Part shown: piece by piece, positions 38,303-47,531 of the stretch | How positions within the stretch are numbered: the stretch's first letter is position 1 | Layout: every line of letters starts with the position of its first letter | NCBI RefSeq assembly: GCF_000826685.1 | Contig: NZ_JROO01000044.1 | Coordinates: 1 to 64,000 of the forward strand | Length of the DNA: 64,000 nt | Origin: Streptomonospora alba | GTDB lineage: Bacteria; Actinomycetota; Actinomycetes; Streptosporangiales; Streptosporangiaceae | Reading direction: 5' to 3' | Position numbers and translations under genes: made by a program | Notes under the pieces: model-generated | Seen by the model: only the letters and a program-made list of their open reading frames with translations | The model's database searches: none | What the model was told of the DNA's origin: nothing

Positions 38303-40600
38303 TCAGGCGGTTGCGGCTCCCGCCGAATCCTCGGCGGCGGGGACCTTGCCGTGGACGATCAGGTCGGTCCACATCTCGCAGACGCGGTGCAGCGAGTAGT
38401 TCTGCGTGATCTCGGCCTTGGCGGCCATGCGCGCGGCGTCGAAGCGGCCCTCGGAGACGACGGCGTGGATCGCCTCGGCCATCTCGGCCGGGCTGTCGTG
38501 CAGCCAGCGCCCGGAGTAGATGGTGTCGGCGCCCGGCCAGGTCAGCACCGCCGGAACCCCGCCCGAGGCCGCGCATTCGGCCGGGGCCAGGTGGAAGCTC
38601 TCGTCGTCGCTGGTGGAGAGCATGAACCCGACCCGGCGCAACCACGTGGCCACGTCGGGGCCGAACGGGTCGAAGACCACGCCCTCGGCCAGCAGCGGGT
38701 CGCGCTGGATCGTGCGGTAGGTGCGCTCGTAGTACTCGCGCTCCTCCGGCCGGTTCCACACCCACCAGTAGTCCCAGGGCTGCTTGGTCTTGACCGCGAG
38801 CGTGTAGCGGGGGTCGCGCCGACGCAGCGCACCCAGCACCTCGATACCGCGGTCCAGCCGCTTGCGCGAGGGCGCGATGCCGACCATGCCGAGCGTGAAC
38901 TCGGCTCCGGACAGCTTGGGCCGGTCGAGCTGGTCGACGTCGACCCAGTTGGGCAGCACGACGACCTTGTCGGCGGGCCATCCGGCGAGTTCGCGGGTCA
39001 GCGACGCGTAGTAGGGGCTGACGCACACCACCGCGTCGACCTTGTCGATGTCGAGCTTGCGGGGCCACTCCGCGTAGAGCTCGAAGCGGTGCAGGCGCAC
39101 CACCAGCCGCTGGTCCGCCCTCTTGTGCTCGGCGTAGAACAGGGCGTTGGGGCCGCACCACTCGCAGATGACCACGTCGGCCCAGGCGGCCAGCTCCCTG
39201 CTGCGGTACTGGTCGTGGTTGCGCAGCGACTCCCACTGGTCCACACGCACGTCCAGGCCGGGCAGTGAGGTCAGGAACTCGGAGAGCCGGGTGAAGAACT
39301 TCAGGTCGTGCCCGGCGATGACCACCTTGATCGGCCGCTGCGGGTCGGTCCCCGCGGGCGCCTGCGGGCAGGCCAGCTCCAGGTAGCCGCGCAACCGCTC
39401 GGCGGCGCGCTCCAGACTGAAGTCGGCGGCCGCGGCGCGGCAGCGCTCGGCCGCCTCCCCGTACAGCTCGGGGTCGGCGGCCAGGGTCAGCGCGTCGGCG
39501 ACCGAGTCGGCGTCCTCGCCGGCGAAGAGCGGGTAGTCGGCGCCCAGCAGCCGCTCGTGCATCGGGGTGCGGTTGACCACAACGGGCAGCCCCAGCGCCC
39601 CCAGCTCCAGGACCTTGGTCGACAGTTCCAGGCTGGCGTCCATCTCGGGGGCGCGCCAGGACAACCCGACGTCGCACTGGGCCGAAAGCCGCAGCGCCTC
39701 GGCTCGCGGTTTGCCGCCGTGCCAGGTCAGGCCGTCGGTGCTCTCCAGCGCCCGGCTCATGGAGCGAGCCCACTCCGGCGAGTCGCGGTGCACCTTGTCG
39801 CCGATCATGTGCAGCTCGGCGGGCACGCCGCGGCGCGCCAGGGCGGCGGGCAGCTCCGTCATCTCCAGCGTGTTCCAGCGCGGGGCGAACTTGCCGGTGT
39901 AGACGAGCTTGAGCGGCTGGTGGGGTTCACCCGTGCCCTCGACGTCCTCCGGTGTGACCACCACGGGCGGGAACAGGACGCTCTTGCCGCAGGCGGCGGG
40001 CACGGAGGACTCCAGGAACCCGCGCAGCTCCTCGGTCTGGCACAGCAGCAACCGCGAAGCCACGGCGATGTCGGAGATCTCCGAGACCGCGGTCGCGGTC
40101 ATGCCGGCGACGCTCTGCGGCACGTCGGTGAGGTAGGTCCACAGCCGCCCGGTCAGCTGCTCGCTCTGGGCGGCGGCGACGGCCAGTCGGCTACCGCGGA
40201 CGACGACGAGGTCGTACCCGTGCTCGGCGTCCAACCGGGTGATCAGCTCGACCGCCTGGTCGGGGGTCAGGCCTCGCTCCCCCGCTTCGGGCACCAGGCC
40301 TTCCTCGTGCGGCCGGCGGACGGTCACGCCCGGCGCGTCCGCCAGCGGCGCGATCAGCCGGTCGGTGGTCACCGGTGCCTTGAGCAGCAGTGTGGCCTCG
40401 CACCCGGCGGCGGCCAGGCCCTGCGTCATCGACTGCGCCCAGATCGCCGAGCCGTCGATGATGTTCAGGTCGACGTCGCCGTAGACGAGGGCGCGCAGGC
40501 TGCGGGTACGCCCGCTCCCCGCGCCGGCGGCGCCGGTCCGTGAGCCCGGAACGTCGCCGCCTCCGCTCGCGGGATCGCGTTCGCGCGGATGGTTGGTCAC
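38303..40600 (-). CDS. Double-domain family 4-type glycosyltransferase
   Basis: A 765-residue protein made of two GT-B-like units in tandem. The first (about 35-390) includes LVYGDVDLNIIDGSAIWAQ, KLVYTGKFAPRWNTLEM and the C-terminal acidic block SLELSTKVLELGALGLPVV. The second (about 400-755) includes VVIAGHDLKFFTRLSEFL, VVCVSPYYASLTREL and LAPAECAASGGVPAVL. The GTG at 40600 follows GAAGGGAAG. Either both units add sugars or one is structural; I cannot tell which. It is in an operon with the degenerate glycosyltransferase and wecB upstream. Confidence 0.88.
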   Translation of the reverse strand: MTNHPRERDPASGGGDVPGSRTGAAGAGSGRTRSLRALVYGDVDLNIIDGSAIWAQSMTQGLAAAGCEATLLLKAPVTTDRLIAPLADAPGVTVRRPHEEGLVPEAGERGLTPDQAVELITRLDAEHGYDLVVVRGSRLAVAAAQSEQLTGRLWTYLTDVPQSVAGMTATAVSEISDIAVASRLLLCQTEELRGFLESSVPAACGKSVLFPPVVVTPEDVEGTGEPHQPLKLVYTGKFAPRWNTLEMTELPAALARRGVPAELHMIGDKVHRDSPEWARSMSRALESTDGLTWHGGKPRAEALRLSAQCDVGLSWRAPEMDASLELSTKVLELGALGLPVVVNRTPMHERLLGADYPLFAGEDADSVADALTLAADPELYGEAAERCRAAAADFSLERAAERLRGYLELACPQAPAGTDPQRPIKVVIAGHDLKFFTRLSEFLTSLPGLDVRVDQWESLRNHDQYRSRELAAWADVVICEWCGPNALFYAEHKRADQRLVVRLHRFELYAEWPRKLDIDKVDAVVCVSPYYASLTRELAGWPADKVVVLPNWVDVDQLDRPKLSGAEFTLGMVGIAPSRKRLDRGIEVLGALRRRDPRYTLAVKTKQPWDYWWVWNRPEEREYYERTYRTIQRDPLLAEGVVFDPFGPDVATWLRRVGFMLSTSDDESFHLAPAECAASGGVPAVLTWPGADTIYSGRWLHDSPAEMAEAIHAVVSEGRFDAARMAAKAEITQNYSLHRVCEMWTDLIVHGKVPAAEDSAGAATA

Positions 40601-40739
40601 GTACTTCCCTTCGTTCCGATCCTCCGGGCCGCGCCCGTGTGGACGCCGGTCCGGCCCGCTCGGCCGGCGCGGAGCGCGGTCGGCGGCCGGCCTGTTCGGA
40701 TCGTGCTGACAGCGGTGTGCTCGGGGGCGGTGCGGGGCA

Positions 40740-42509
40740 TCAGCCGGTGCCGGGTGTGGTCCGGGCCCGCTCGGAACGGGACTCGCCGGTTCCCAGCAGC
40801 GGCCCCAGCGCCAGCAGCCGCGCACCGTGCCTGTTCCACACGCCCGGCTGCAGCGCCCGGCAGAGGAGTTCGCGGCGGGCCAGCTCCGGCACGATGGAAC
40901 CGACGAAAACATACTCCTGCTCGGCCGCCGCGTGGCCGACCGCATCGGCCGAGTCCCCGATCGGCCGCCGCTGCGAGTGTCCGTCGGGCACGGCCGGCCC
41001 CACCGCGTCGGCACCGGAGCACTCCGCGGCGCACAGCAGGTCGGCGAGGAAGTGCTCGCCGCGAGGGCCGCTCCACAGCGCCGCCCACGGCGCGGCGGCG
41101 GCGCGGGCGAGGCGCGCCCAGTCCTCGGGCTGCGGAGCTCCCTCGGGCGCCGCGCCGGCGGCCGTACGCACGGGGACTCCGTGCGAGCGCAGCCGCTCGA
41201 TCCCGGCCAGGTGCACCGCGCTTTCGGGCACCACGACCTCGTCGGGGGCATAGGACTGCTGCAGCACGTCGCCGGCCAGGGCGAGGCTTTCGGCGTCGTC
41301 GCCGGGCAGGGCCAGCAACGCGGTCTGGCGGCTCTTCAGCGGCAGCGACGGGCTGCCCGAGCCGGGTGCGAACCCGAGTCGGCCGAAGATCTCGGCGAGG
41401 CGCACCGGGGTGGCGTCGGTGAGGAACACCGAGCGCAGCACCAGGCGCAGCTCTTCGGAGGTCAGCGGGCCCGCCTCGCGCAGCCGGGCCAGCTCCTCGA
41501 TCGCGGCGCTGGAGCGCAGGGCCCGCACGTCGGCGGCGACCGTGCGCACCGCCGCGTCGCGCTCGTCGGATTCGCCGCGCGACCCGCCGCCCAGCAGCAG
41601 GGCCCGGGCGCCGCAGGCCAGAGCCCTGTCGGCCAGCGCGGTATCGTCGACGACCACTCCGGAGGATGCGCGCAGCCGGGCAGGCAGCTCCTCCGGATCC
41701 TCGCGCACGCCGGCCAAGCGGCGCATGCCGTCCTCGGCCAGCCGCTCGACCAGCCGGTCGGCCACGACCCCGGCCGGGGCGGGCGAGGGAACGTAGGCGG
41801 GTTCGGGGTCGCGCTCGGGTTCGGCTGCCACGGGGTTGAAGCGGTGCAGCGGAACACCGGTGTCGCCGCGGTGGACGTGGTCGAACTCCAGGGCCGCCAG
41901 CCCGGGCGGGGCGGGGGCGTCGGCGATCAGGACGGTGGGCACGCCGCGCGCCGAGGCCGACTCGATCACCCAGTTGAGCACCCGAGTACGGTCGCTTACG
42001 GCGGGGTCGCCGGCATGGGCCCACAGCGAGCCGGGGGCCGCGGCCGAGGCGGACACGCACACGACGTCGACGTCGACGGACTCGAAGGCCGCCTGGGCGT
42101 CCTGGGGCCGCAGCGGCACGACGCGCACATACGGGGCCAGTGCCGCGTGGACCTCGGGGGCGAGGATCCCGGCGACCACAAGCCGGCTGTCGCGCACGCC
42201 CACGCCGCCGGAAAGCAGCCGGGCCTCTTCGCGCTCGGCGTCGAAGGAGCGCACCGGCTGGGTCTTGCGGCCCCTCCCGGTGGCGGGCTGGGTCCGGCCG
42301 GCCCTGCGCCAGAGCCGGAACAGGTCGCGCGGCAGCCGTACCAGGCCGCGCCCGGGCCGCTTGGCCGCCGCGGTCAGGGCGCGGCCCACCTGCAGCGAGG
42401 TCGAGCCTTCCACTGCCGCCAGCCGCGCCTTGGCCTCCTGGAGCTGGGCCTCCCGCTCGGACAGGGCTTGTCTCAGCTGTTCGGTGTGGCTCAGTTCACG
42501 CCGTTTCAC
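40740..42509 (-). CDS. Coiled-coil protein with degenerate GT-A domain
   Basis: 589 residues. The N-terminus holds a short coiled coil (RQALSEREAQLQEAKARLA) followed by STSLQVGRALTAAAKRPG, the linker seen in large glycan-cluster glycosyltransferases. The middle is a poorly conserved alpha/beta region. The C-terminal ~190 residues align by eye with family 2 glycosyltransferases (ESLALAGDVLQQSYAPDEVVV; HFLADLLCAAECSGADAVG). However, the catalytic DDD/DxD that should precede that block is replaced by WSGPRG. It may be an inactive, structural glycosyltransferase. GTG at 42509 with AGGAAG upstream. Confidence 0.75.
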   Translation of the reverse strand: MKRRELSHTEQLRQALSEREAQLQEAKARLAAVEGSTSLQVGRALTAAAKRPGRGLVRLPRDLFRLWRRAGRTQPATGRGRKTQPVRSFDAEREEARLLSGGVGVRDSRLVVAGILAPEVHAALAPYVRVVPLRPQDAQAAFESVDVDVVCVSASAAAPGSLWAHAGDPAVSDRTRVLNWVIESASARGVPTVLIADAPAPPGLAALEFDHVHRGDTGVPLHRFNPVAAEPERDPEPAYVPSPAPAGVVADRLVERLAEDGMRRLAGVREDPEELPARLRASSGVVVDDTALADRALACGARALLLGGGSRGESDERDAAVRTVAADVRALRSSAAIEELARLREAGPLTSEELRLVLRSVFLTDATPVRLAEIFGRLGFAPGSGSPSLPLKSRQTALLALPGDDAESLALAGDVLQQSYAPDEVVVPESAVHLAGIERLRSHGVPVRTAAGAAPEGAPQPEDWARLARAAAAPWAALWSGPRGEHFLADLLCAAECSGADAVGPAVPDGHSQRRPIGDSADAVGHAAAEQEYVFVGSIVPELARRELLCRALQPGVWNRHGARLLALGPLLGTGESRSERARTTPGTG

Positions 42510-42553
42510 GGGATACTTCCTGCCTTGGGGTGCGGATCCGGTGGGGCACGGGC

Positions 42554-43792
42554 TCAGGCACTGCGATTCCGGCCGGGCGCCGGCGCACCGGACGTCCAGT
42601 CGGCGAGGACTGTCGCGATGCGCTCGCCGGCGTTGCCGTCCCACAGCGGGGGGACGTCGGCGAGGGCCGCGGTGTCGATGCCCTCGCCGGCCAGGATCTT
42701 GGAGACCAGGCCGGGCAGTTCGGAGTCGGTGACGAGCCGGTTGCTGCCGTGGGTGATGGTGATGGGCCGTTCGGTGTTGGGGCGAAGGGTCAGGCAGGGC
42801 ACGCCCAGGATGGTGGTCTCCTCCTGGACTCCGCCGGAGTCGGTGACCACGGCGGTCGCGCCGCGCACCAGCGCCACGAAGTCAATGTAGCCCAGCGGCT
42901 CCAGCATGTGCATTCGCGGATGATCGGCCAGGCCGGCGGCCGTCAGCGACGCGCGGCCGCGCGGGTGGACGGGCATCACGACGTCGATCTGGTCGGCGAC
43001 CTCGTGCAGGCGCGCCACCAGGCGCGCGACGGTCTCGGGGTCGTCGACGTTGGCAGGGCGGTGCAGGGTGGCGGCGACGTAGGAGTCGGGCAGCTCCAGG
43101 CGCTCGCGCAGAGCGGCGGTGTCGAAGCGGTCGAGCCGTGCCAGCAGCGTGTCGATCATCGGGTTGCCGACCAGGTGCACCCGGTCGACCGCGACCCCCT
43201 CGGCGGCGAGGTGGCCGATCGCCTCGGGGCTGGTCGCGAAGCACAGGTCGGCGAGCTGGTCGGTGAGCCGGCGGTTGACCTCCTCGGGCATCGACCAGTC
43301 GAAGGAGCGCAGACCGGCCTCGACGTGGGCGACCGGGATGTGCAGCTTGGCCGCTACGATCCCGGCGGCCAGCGTGGAGTTGACGTCGCCGTAGACCACC
43401 ACGAGAGCCGGTGAACGCTCGATGAACTCCCGCTCCAGCCCGGTCATCAGCGCCGCGGTCTGCTCGGCGTGCGATCCCGACCCCACACCGAGGTCGACGT
43501 CGGGCCGGGGCAGCCCCAGCTCGCGGAAGAAGACCGCCGACATGCGGTCGTCGTAGTGCTGGCCGGTGTGCACGACCGACTGGCGCAGCCCGCGGGCCTC
43601 CAGCGCCGACACGACCGGCGCGGCCTTGACGAAGTTCGGCCGCGCGCCGACGATGTGCACGATCTCAGCGGAGCCCGGACCACCGCCGGAAGCGGAACGC
43701 ACCGCCTCGGCCGCGTGCCCAGGAGCCTCCGTGCCATCGGCGGGCCGGTCGGCTCTGTCACCGCCGGAACGGGCGGCCGGTGCTGACGACAT
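42554..43792 (-). CDS. wecB: UDP-N-acetylglucosamine 2-epimerase (non-hydrolysing)
   Basis: Converts UDP-GlcNAc to UDP-ManNAc for surface glycans. 412 residues with an Ala/Gly/Arg-rich N-terminal extension of about 40 residues. Core motifs: HIVGARPNFVKAAPV, VYGDVNSTLAAGI, HVEAGLRSFDWSMPEEVNRR, TLHRPANVDD and VTDSGGVQEETT. The ATG at 43792 has AAGGGAA upstream. The start of a leftward operon, divergent from a GT4 gene. A UDP-ManNAc dehydrogenase lies at 46047, so together they can produce UDP-ManNAcA. Confidence 0.95.
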   Translation of the reverse strand: MSSAPAARSGGDRADRPADGTEAPGHAAEAVRSASGGGPGSAEIVHIVGARPNFVKAAPVVSALEARGLRQSVVHTGQHYDDRMSAVFFRELGLPRPDVDLGVGSGSHAEQTAALMTGLEREFIERSPALVVVYGDVNSTLAAGIVAAKLHIPVAHVEAGLRSFDWSMPEEVNRRLTDQLADLCFATSPEAIGHLAAEGVAVDRVHLVGNPMIDTLLARLDRFDTAALRERLELPDSYVAATLHRPANVDDPETVARLVARLHEVADQIDVVMPVHPRGRASLTAAGLADHPRMHMLEPLGYIDFVALVRGATAVVTDSGGVQEETTILGVPCLTLRPNTERPITITHGSNRLVTDSELPGLVSKILAGEGIDTAALADVPPLWDGNAGERIATVLADWTSGAPAPGRNRSA

Positions 43793-43884
43793 CGTGTTCC
43801 CTTCGTTTCGGATCCCCGGGACCGCCTCTGTTGGACGCCCAGACGTCACCGGCGGATCACTTCGACGTGGTTGGATACTCCACC

Positions 43885-45573
43885 GTGCGCAATTTCCTCA
43901 AAGCGGCCACCTTCACCGCGAGCCTGACCTGGAGGCACCTCAGGCGCGAGCCCGCCCGGCTGCCGCTGCTGGGCCTGCGGCTGCTGCCGCGGCGCGCGCG
44001 CAACGGCGCTCGAACTGTACTCGGCCGTAGTGGTGCGTTCCCTCGGGCCTACGCCCTGTGGGACGCGGGCCACCGAGCGGAGTCGCTCGACGCCGTCCGC
44101 GGGGCCGCCCATGGAGCCTCCCCCCGTCGCCTCGCCCGTCTTGCCGCCTTCGCGTTGGCGGTCGAGCAGCCCGGCCTCGCCGAGGAGCTCATCGCCGCGC
44201 TTCCCCACGGCCGGCTGCGCAGCGCGCTGGCCCACCGGTCGGCGCTGACGACGGGCCGCGCGGTCCGCGAAGCGCCCTCGGGCCGGTGGCCCGACCTCAC
44301 GGTAGCTCCGAGGGGGAGAACGCCACACCACGACACGATGAACGATCGGGGATCACCCGGCGCCGTCCGCCGTGTGCTTCACCTGGTCACCAACGCCCTG
44401 CCGCACACCAACGCCGGCTACACCCAGCGGACCCACCGCATCGCCCAGGGCCAGCGGGCCGCCGGCCTCGACCCCCACGTGGTGACCCGAGCGGGCTATC
44501 CGCTGACCAAGGGAATCCCCGACACCCGCGCCAGGGTGGACGTGGACGGCGTCTGCTACCACCGGCTGCTGCCGTGGCTTGCACCGGCCGACGAGGCCGC
44601 GGAGCTGCGGGCGGGTCTGCGGCGGTCGCTGCCGCTGGCGCGGCGGCTGCGCCCCGACGTGCTGCACGCGGCCAGCAACCACGGCAACGCCCGCCTCGCG
44701 CTGGAGCTGGGGCGGCGGCTGTCGCTGCCGGTGGTCTACGAGGTACGCGGGTTCCTGGAGGAGTCCTGGCTCTCGCGCGACCCGTCGCGCAGCACCGACG
44801 ACGCCTTCTACGCCGCCGAGCGTGCCCGCGAGACCGCCTGCATGCACGCCGCCGACCTGGTCGTCACGCTGGGCGAGACCATGCGCGCCGAGATCGTTGG
44901 CCGGGGCGTCGATCCCGACCGCGTGATCACCGTGCCCAACGCGGTGGACGAGTCGTTCCTGGAGCCGCTGCCCGACGGCGCCGGCCTGCGTCGCGAGCTG
45001 GGCGCCGGGGAGGACGCCTTCGTGGTGGGCACCACGACCAGCTGCTACGGCTACGAGGGCCTGGACACGCTGATCGACGCCGTGGCCGAGCTGCGCCGCC
45101 GCGGGGTCGCGGCCCATGCGCTGATCGTGGGCGACGGCCCGGAACTGGAGGCTCTGCGCGAGCGCGCCGCTGCGGCAGGGCTGGGCCGGGCGGCCCACTT
45201 CCCCGGTCGGGTGGCGGCCGACGAGGTCCGCCGCCACCACGCAGCGCTGGACGTGTTCGCCGTTCCCCGGCGCGACGAGCGCGTCAGCCGCCTGGTGACG
45301 CCGCTGAAGCCGGTGGAGGCGATGGCCGGCGGACTGCCGGTGGTGGCCTCCGACCTGGAGGCGCTGCGCGAGATCGTCGAGCCGGGCGCCACCGGCGAGC
45401 TGGTCCGGCCCCAGAGCCCGGGCGAGCTGGCCGACTGCCTGGAGAAGCTGGCGGCCGCCCCGGAGACGCGCCGCGCCTACGGCCGGGCGGCGGGTGAGCG
45501 CGTGGGCCGCGACCGTACGTGGAAGGCGGCCGCGCACCGCTACATCGAGGCCTACACGTCGCTGCGGGCCTGA
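43885..45573 (+). CDS. Family 4 glycosyltransferase with N-terminal extension
   Basis: 562 residues. About 155 N-terminal residues, Ala/Arg/Leu-rich and helical, are of no recognised family. The GT-B fold then begins at RVLHLVTNALPHTNAGYTQR, with nucleotide-binding elements FVVGTTTSCYGYEGLDTLID and LKPVEAMAGGLPVVASDLEA. The start is uncertain: GTG at 43885 (GGA nine bases upstream) or GTG at 43867. Divergent from wecB with about 90 bases between. Retaining hexosyl transfer expected; acceptor unknown. Confidence 0.88.
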   Translation: MRNFLKAATFTASLTWRHLRREPARLPLLGLRLLPRRARNGARTVLGRSGAFPRAYALWDAGHRAESLDAVRGAAHGASPRRLARLAAFALAVEQPGLAEELIAALPHGRLRSALAHRSALTTGRAVREAPSGRWPDLTVAPRGRTPHHDTMNDRGSPGAVRRVLHLVTNALPHTNAGYTQRTHRIAQGQRAAGLDPHVVTRAGYPLTKGIPDTRARVDVDGVCYHRLLPWLAPADEAAELRAGLRRSLPLARRLRPDVLHAASNHGNARLALELGRRLSLPVVYEVRGFLEESWLSRDPSRSTDDAFYAAERARETACMHAADLVVTLGETMRAEIVGRGVDPDRVITVPNAVDESFLEPLPDGAGLRRELGAGEDAFVVGTTTSCYGYEGLDTLIDAVAELRRRGVAAHALIVGDGPELEALRERAAAAGLGRAAHFPGRVAADEVRRHHAALDVFAVPRRDERVSRLVTPLKPVEAMAGGLPVVASDLEALREIVEPGATGELVRPQSPGELADCLEKLAAAPETRRAYGRAAGERVGRDRTWKAAAHRYIEAYTSLRA

Positions 45574-46046
45574 CCGCGCCGCGCCGACCCATTCGGTCCC
45601 GCCGGCGCCCGCGACCGGCGGCGCTGCGAAACGTGATCATTCGCGTAGCACCCCCGGCTTCTCGTCCGTTTCATACAATTCAACGCCGTTTCTGTCCCAA
45701 GAAGGACAAACACGAAATCCCGGGTGGCGTACTCGTAAATTCCTCCCCACACGTGGGAGTTTCCGTGTGGCACGGCCGGTGCGCTGCCCTACAGTCGGAA
45801 ACCAGGGGAAACGGAGGCCTTTGCCCTGTGCAGAGGCCCGCGAACCTGGACTACACCCGGCATGCGCCGCACACCGGCTCGGAGAATCCGCTGGAGGGAT
45901 CCGCGGAGATGACCGATTTGGGCCGTCTTTCGAAAAGATGCCAACGGGCGGCCGCACCTACGCGTCCTCGTCTCGGTAAGGCAGCCATGGCGGTAAGCCG
46001 CACCCCGGTGCTCCAACCACGCAAACGAAGGCGAGGGTGACCCTCA
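45574..46046. other. 473-base intergenic region before the nucleotide-sugar dehydrogenase
   Basis: No gene is supported. Positions about 45640-45780 are distinctly A+T-richer than the window average and contain a small hairpin (CCACACG at 45747 with CGTGTGG at 45764). This is the likely promoter region for the rightward wecC gene, but I cannot assign -35/-10 boxes with confidence. Confidence 0.5.
46033..46045 (+). promoter_or_regulatory. Ribosome binding site within a small hairpin before wecC
   Basis: GAGGG (46033-46037) can pair with CCCTC (46041-46045) immediately before the GTG start at 46047. The Shine-Dalgarno sequence is thus partly self-complementary. Confidence 0.4.
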
Positions 46047-47372
46047 GTGGACGTCGCAACCCCAACATCGGATCTGGTCGTCGTCGGCCTGGGCTACGTC
46101 GGCCTGCCACTGGCGCACCAGGCCGCGTGCGCCGGACTCACCGTCACCGGGCTGGACGCCGGTCCCGCGGTGACCGCGGGTCTCAACGAGGGGCGCTCCC
46201 ACATCGACGACCTCGGCGACGCCGACATCGCCGCCATGCTCGAACGCGGCTTCACCGCCACCACCGATCCCTCGGTGGTGGCGGGCGCCCGCAACGTCGT
46301 CATCTGCGTCCCCACGCCCCTCTCCGCGGAGGGCGGCCCCGACCTCGGCGCCGTGACCGCCGCCGGCCGGTCCATCGCCGGATACCTGGCCCCCGGAACC
46401 CTGGTGGTCCTGGAGTCGACCACCTACCCGGGGACCACCCAGGAGGTGCTGCGACCGCTGCTGGAGGAGTCCGGGCTGGTCGCCGGCTCCGACTTCCACC
46501 TGGCCTTCTCGCCCGAGCGCATCGACCCCGGCAACCCCACCTTCGGGGTGGCCAACACGCCGAAGGTGGTCGGGGGCATGACCGAGCAGTGCGGCGAGAC
46601 CGCCGCCGCCTTCTACCGCCGCTTCATCGACACCGTCGTCCAGGCGCGCGGCACCCGCGAGGCCGAGATGGCCAAGCTGCTGGAGAACACCTACCGCCAC
46701 GTCAACATCGCCCTGGTCAACGAGATGGCGATCTTCTGCCAGGAGCTGGGCGTGGACCTGTGGGACGCGATCTCCTGCGCCGCCACCAAGCCGTTCGGCT
46801 TCCAGGCCTTCTACCCGGGCCCCGGCGTGGGCGGCCACTGCATCCCCATCGACCCGAACTACCTGTCGTACAAGGTCAAGACCCTGGGCTATCCGTTCCG
46901 GTTCGTGGAGCTGGCCCAGGAGATCAACGCCCGCATGCCCAGCTACGTCCTGCAGCGCTCCTTGGAGCTGCTCAACGACGCCGGCCTGGCGCTTTCGCGC
47001 TCGCGGGTCCTGCTGCTCGGGGTGACCTACAAGTCCGACATCGCCGACCAGCGCGAGTCGCCGGCCAGTCCCGTCGCCCGCAAGCTCGCCGAGAAGGGCG
47101 CGACCCTGACCTACCACGACCCCCACGTCGAGGAGTGGCGCCTCAACGGCGAGCCGCTCCCGCGCGCGACCGACCTGGAGCAGGCGATGGCCGAGGCCGA
47201 TCTCACCATCCTGCTCACCGACCACAGCGTCTACACGCCCAAGCTGCTGACCGAGCACGCCCGCCTGCTGCTGGACACCCGGGGCGTACTGCGGCGCCTG
47301 CCCGCGGGCGCGGTGCACGAGGACGGCCACACCACGGCTCCGATCGAACGCGAAGGGGCGGTGGTCCTTTGA
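46047..47372 (+). CDS. wecC: Nucleotide-sugar dehydrogenase, UDP-ManNAc (WecC) type
   Basis: Oxidises C6 of a UDP-N-acetylhexosamine to the uronic acid using NAD. 441 residues. N-terminal Rossmann motif VVVGLGYVGLPLA is near residues 10-22 and STTYPGTT near 127-134. The catalytic Cys is in PGVGGHCIPIDPNYLSYK, and the C-terminal UDP-binding domain starts at VLLLGVTYKSDIADQRESP. The HCIPIDP form matches UDP-ManNAc/GlcNAc dehydrogenases (WecC, WbpA, TviB) rather than UDP-glucose dehydrogenases. With wecB nearby the product is probably UDP-ManNAcA. GTG start. Confidence 0.9.
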   Translation: MDVATPTSDLVVVGLGYVGLPLAHQAACAGLTVTGLDAGPAVTAGLNEGRSHIDDLGDADIAAMLERGFTATTDPSVVAGARNVVICVPTPLSAEGGPDLGAVTAAGRSIAGYLAPGTLVVLESTTYPGTTQEVLRPLLEESGLVAGSDFHLAFSPERIDPGNPTFGVANTPKVVGGMTEQCGETAAAFYRRFIDTVVQARGTREAEMAKLLENTYRHVNIALVNEMAIFCQELGVDLWDAISCAATKPFGFQAFYPGPGVGGHCIPIDPNYLSYKVKTLGYPFRFVELAQEINARMPSYVLQRSLELLNDAGLALSRSRVLLLGVTYKSDIADQRESPASPVARKLAEKGATLTYHDPHVEEWRLNGEPLPRATDLEQAMAEADLTILLTDHSVYTPKLLTEHARLLLDTRGVLRRLPAGAVHEDGHTTAPIEREGAVVL

Positions 47373-47531
47373 GGCAGCCGCGGAGCCCACGGGGCCTTCA
47401 CCAGGTGAACCTCCCGGCGTAACCCCGGTTTTCACCTGCTGTTCCCCCGGCTCCCTAGCATGAGCGACAGAGCAGAACGGCTCCGACCGCAAAGCGCCGG
47501 GAATCGGCGTTCGGAAGTGGTGAACTCGCAC

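Noticed and set aside
38303-41251. Longer version of the double glycosyltransferase
   Set aside because: The extra 217 N-terminal residues are shadow sequence over the next gene; a GTG with GAAGGGAAG at 40600 is the better start.
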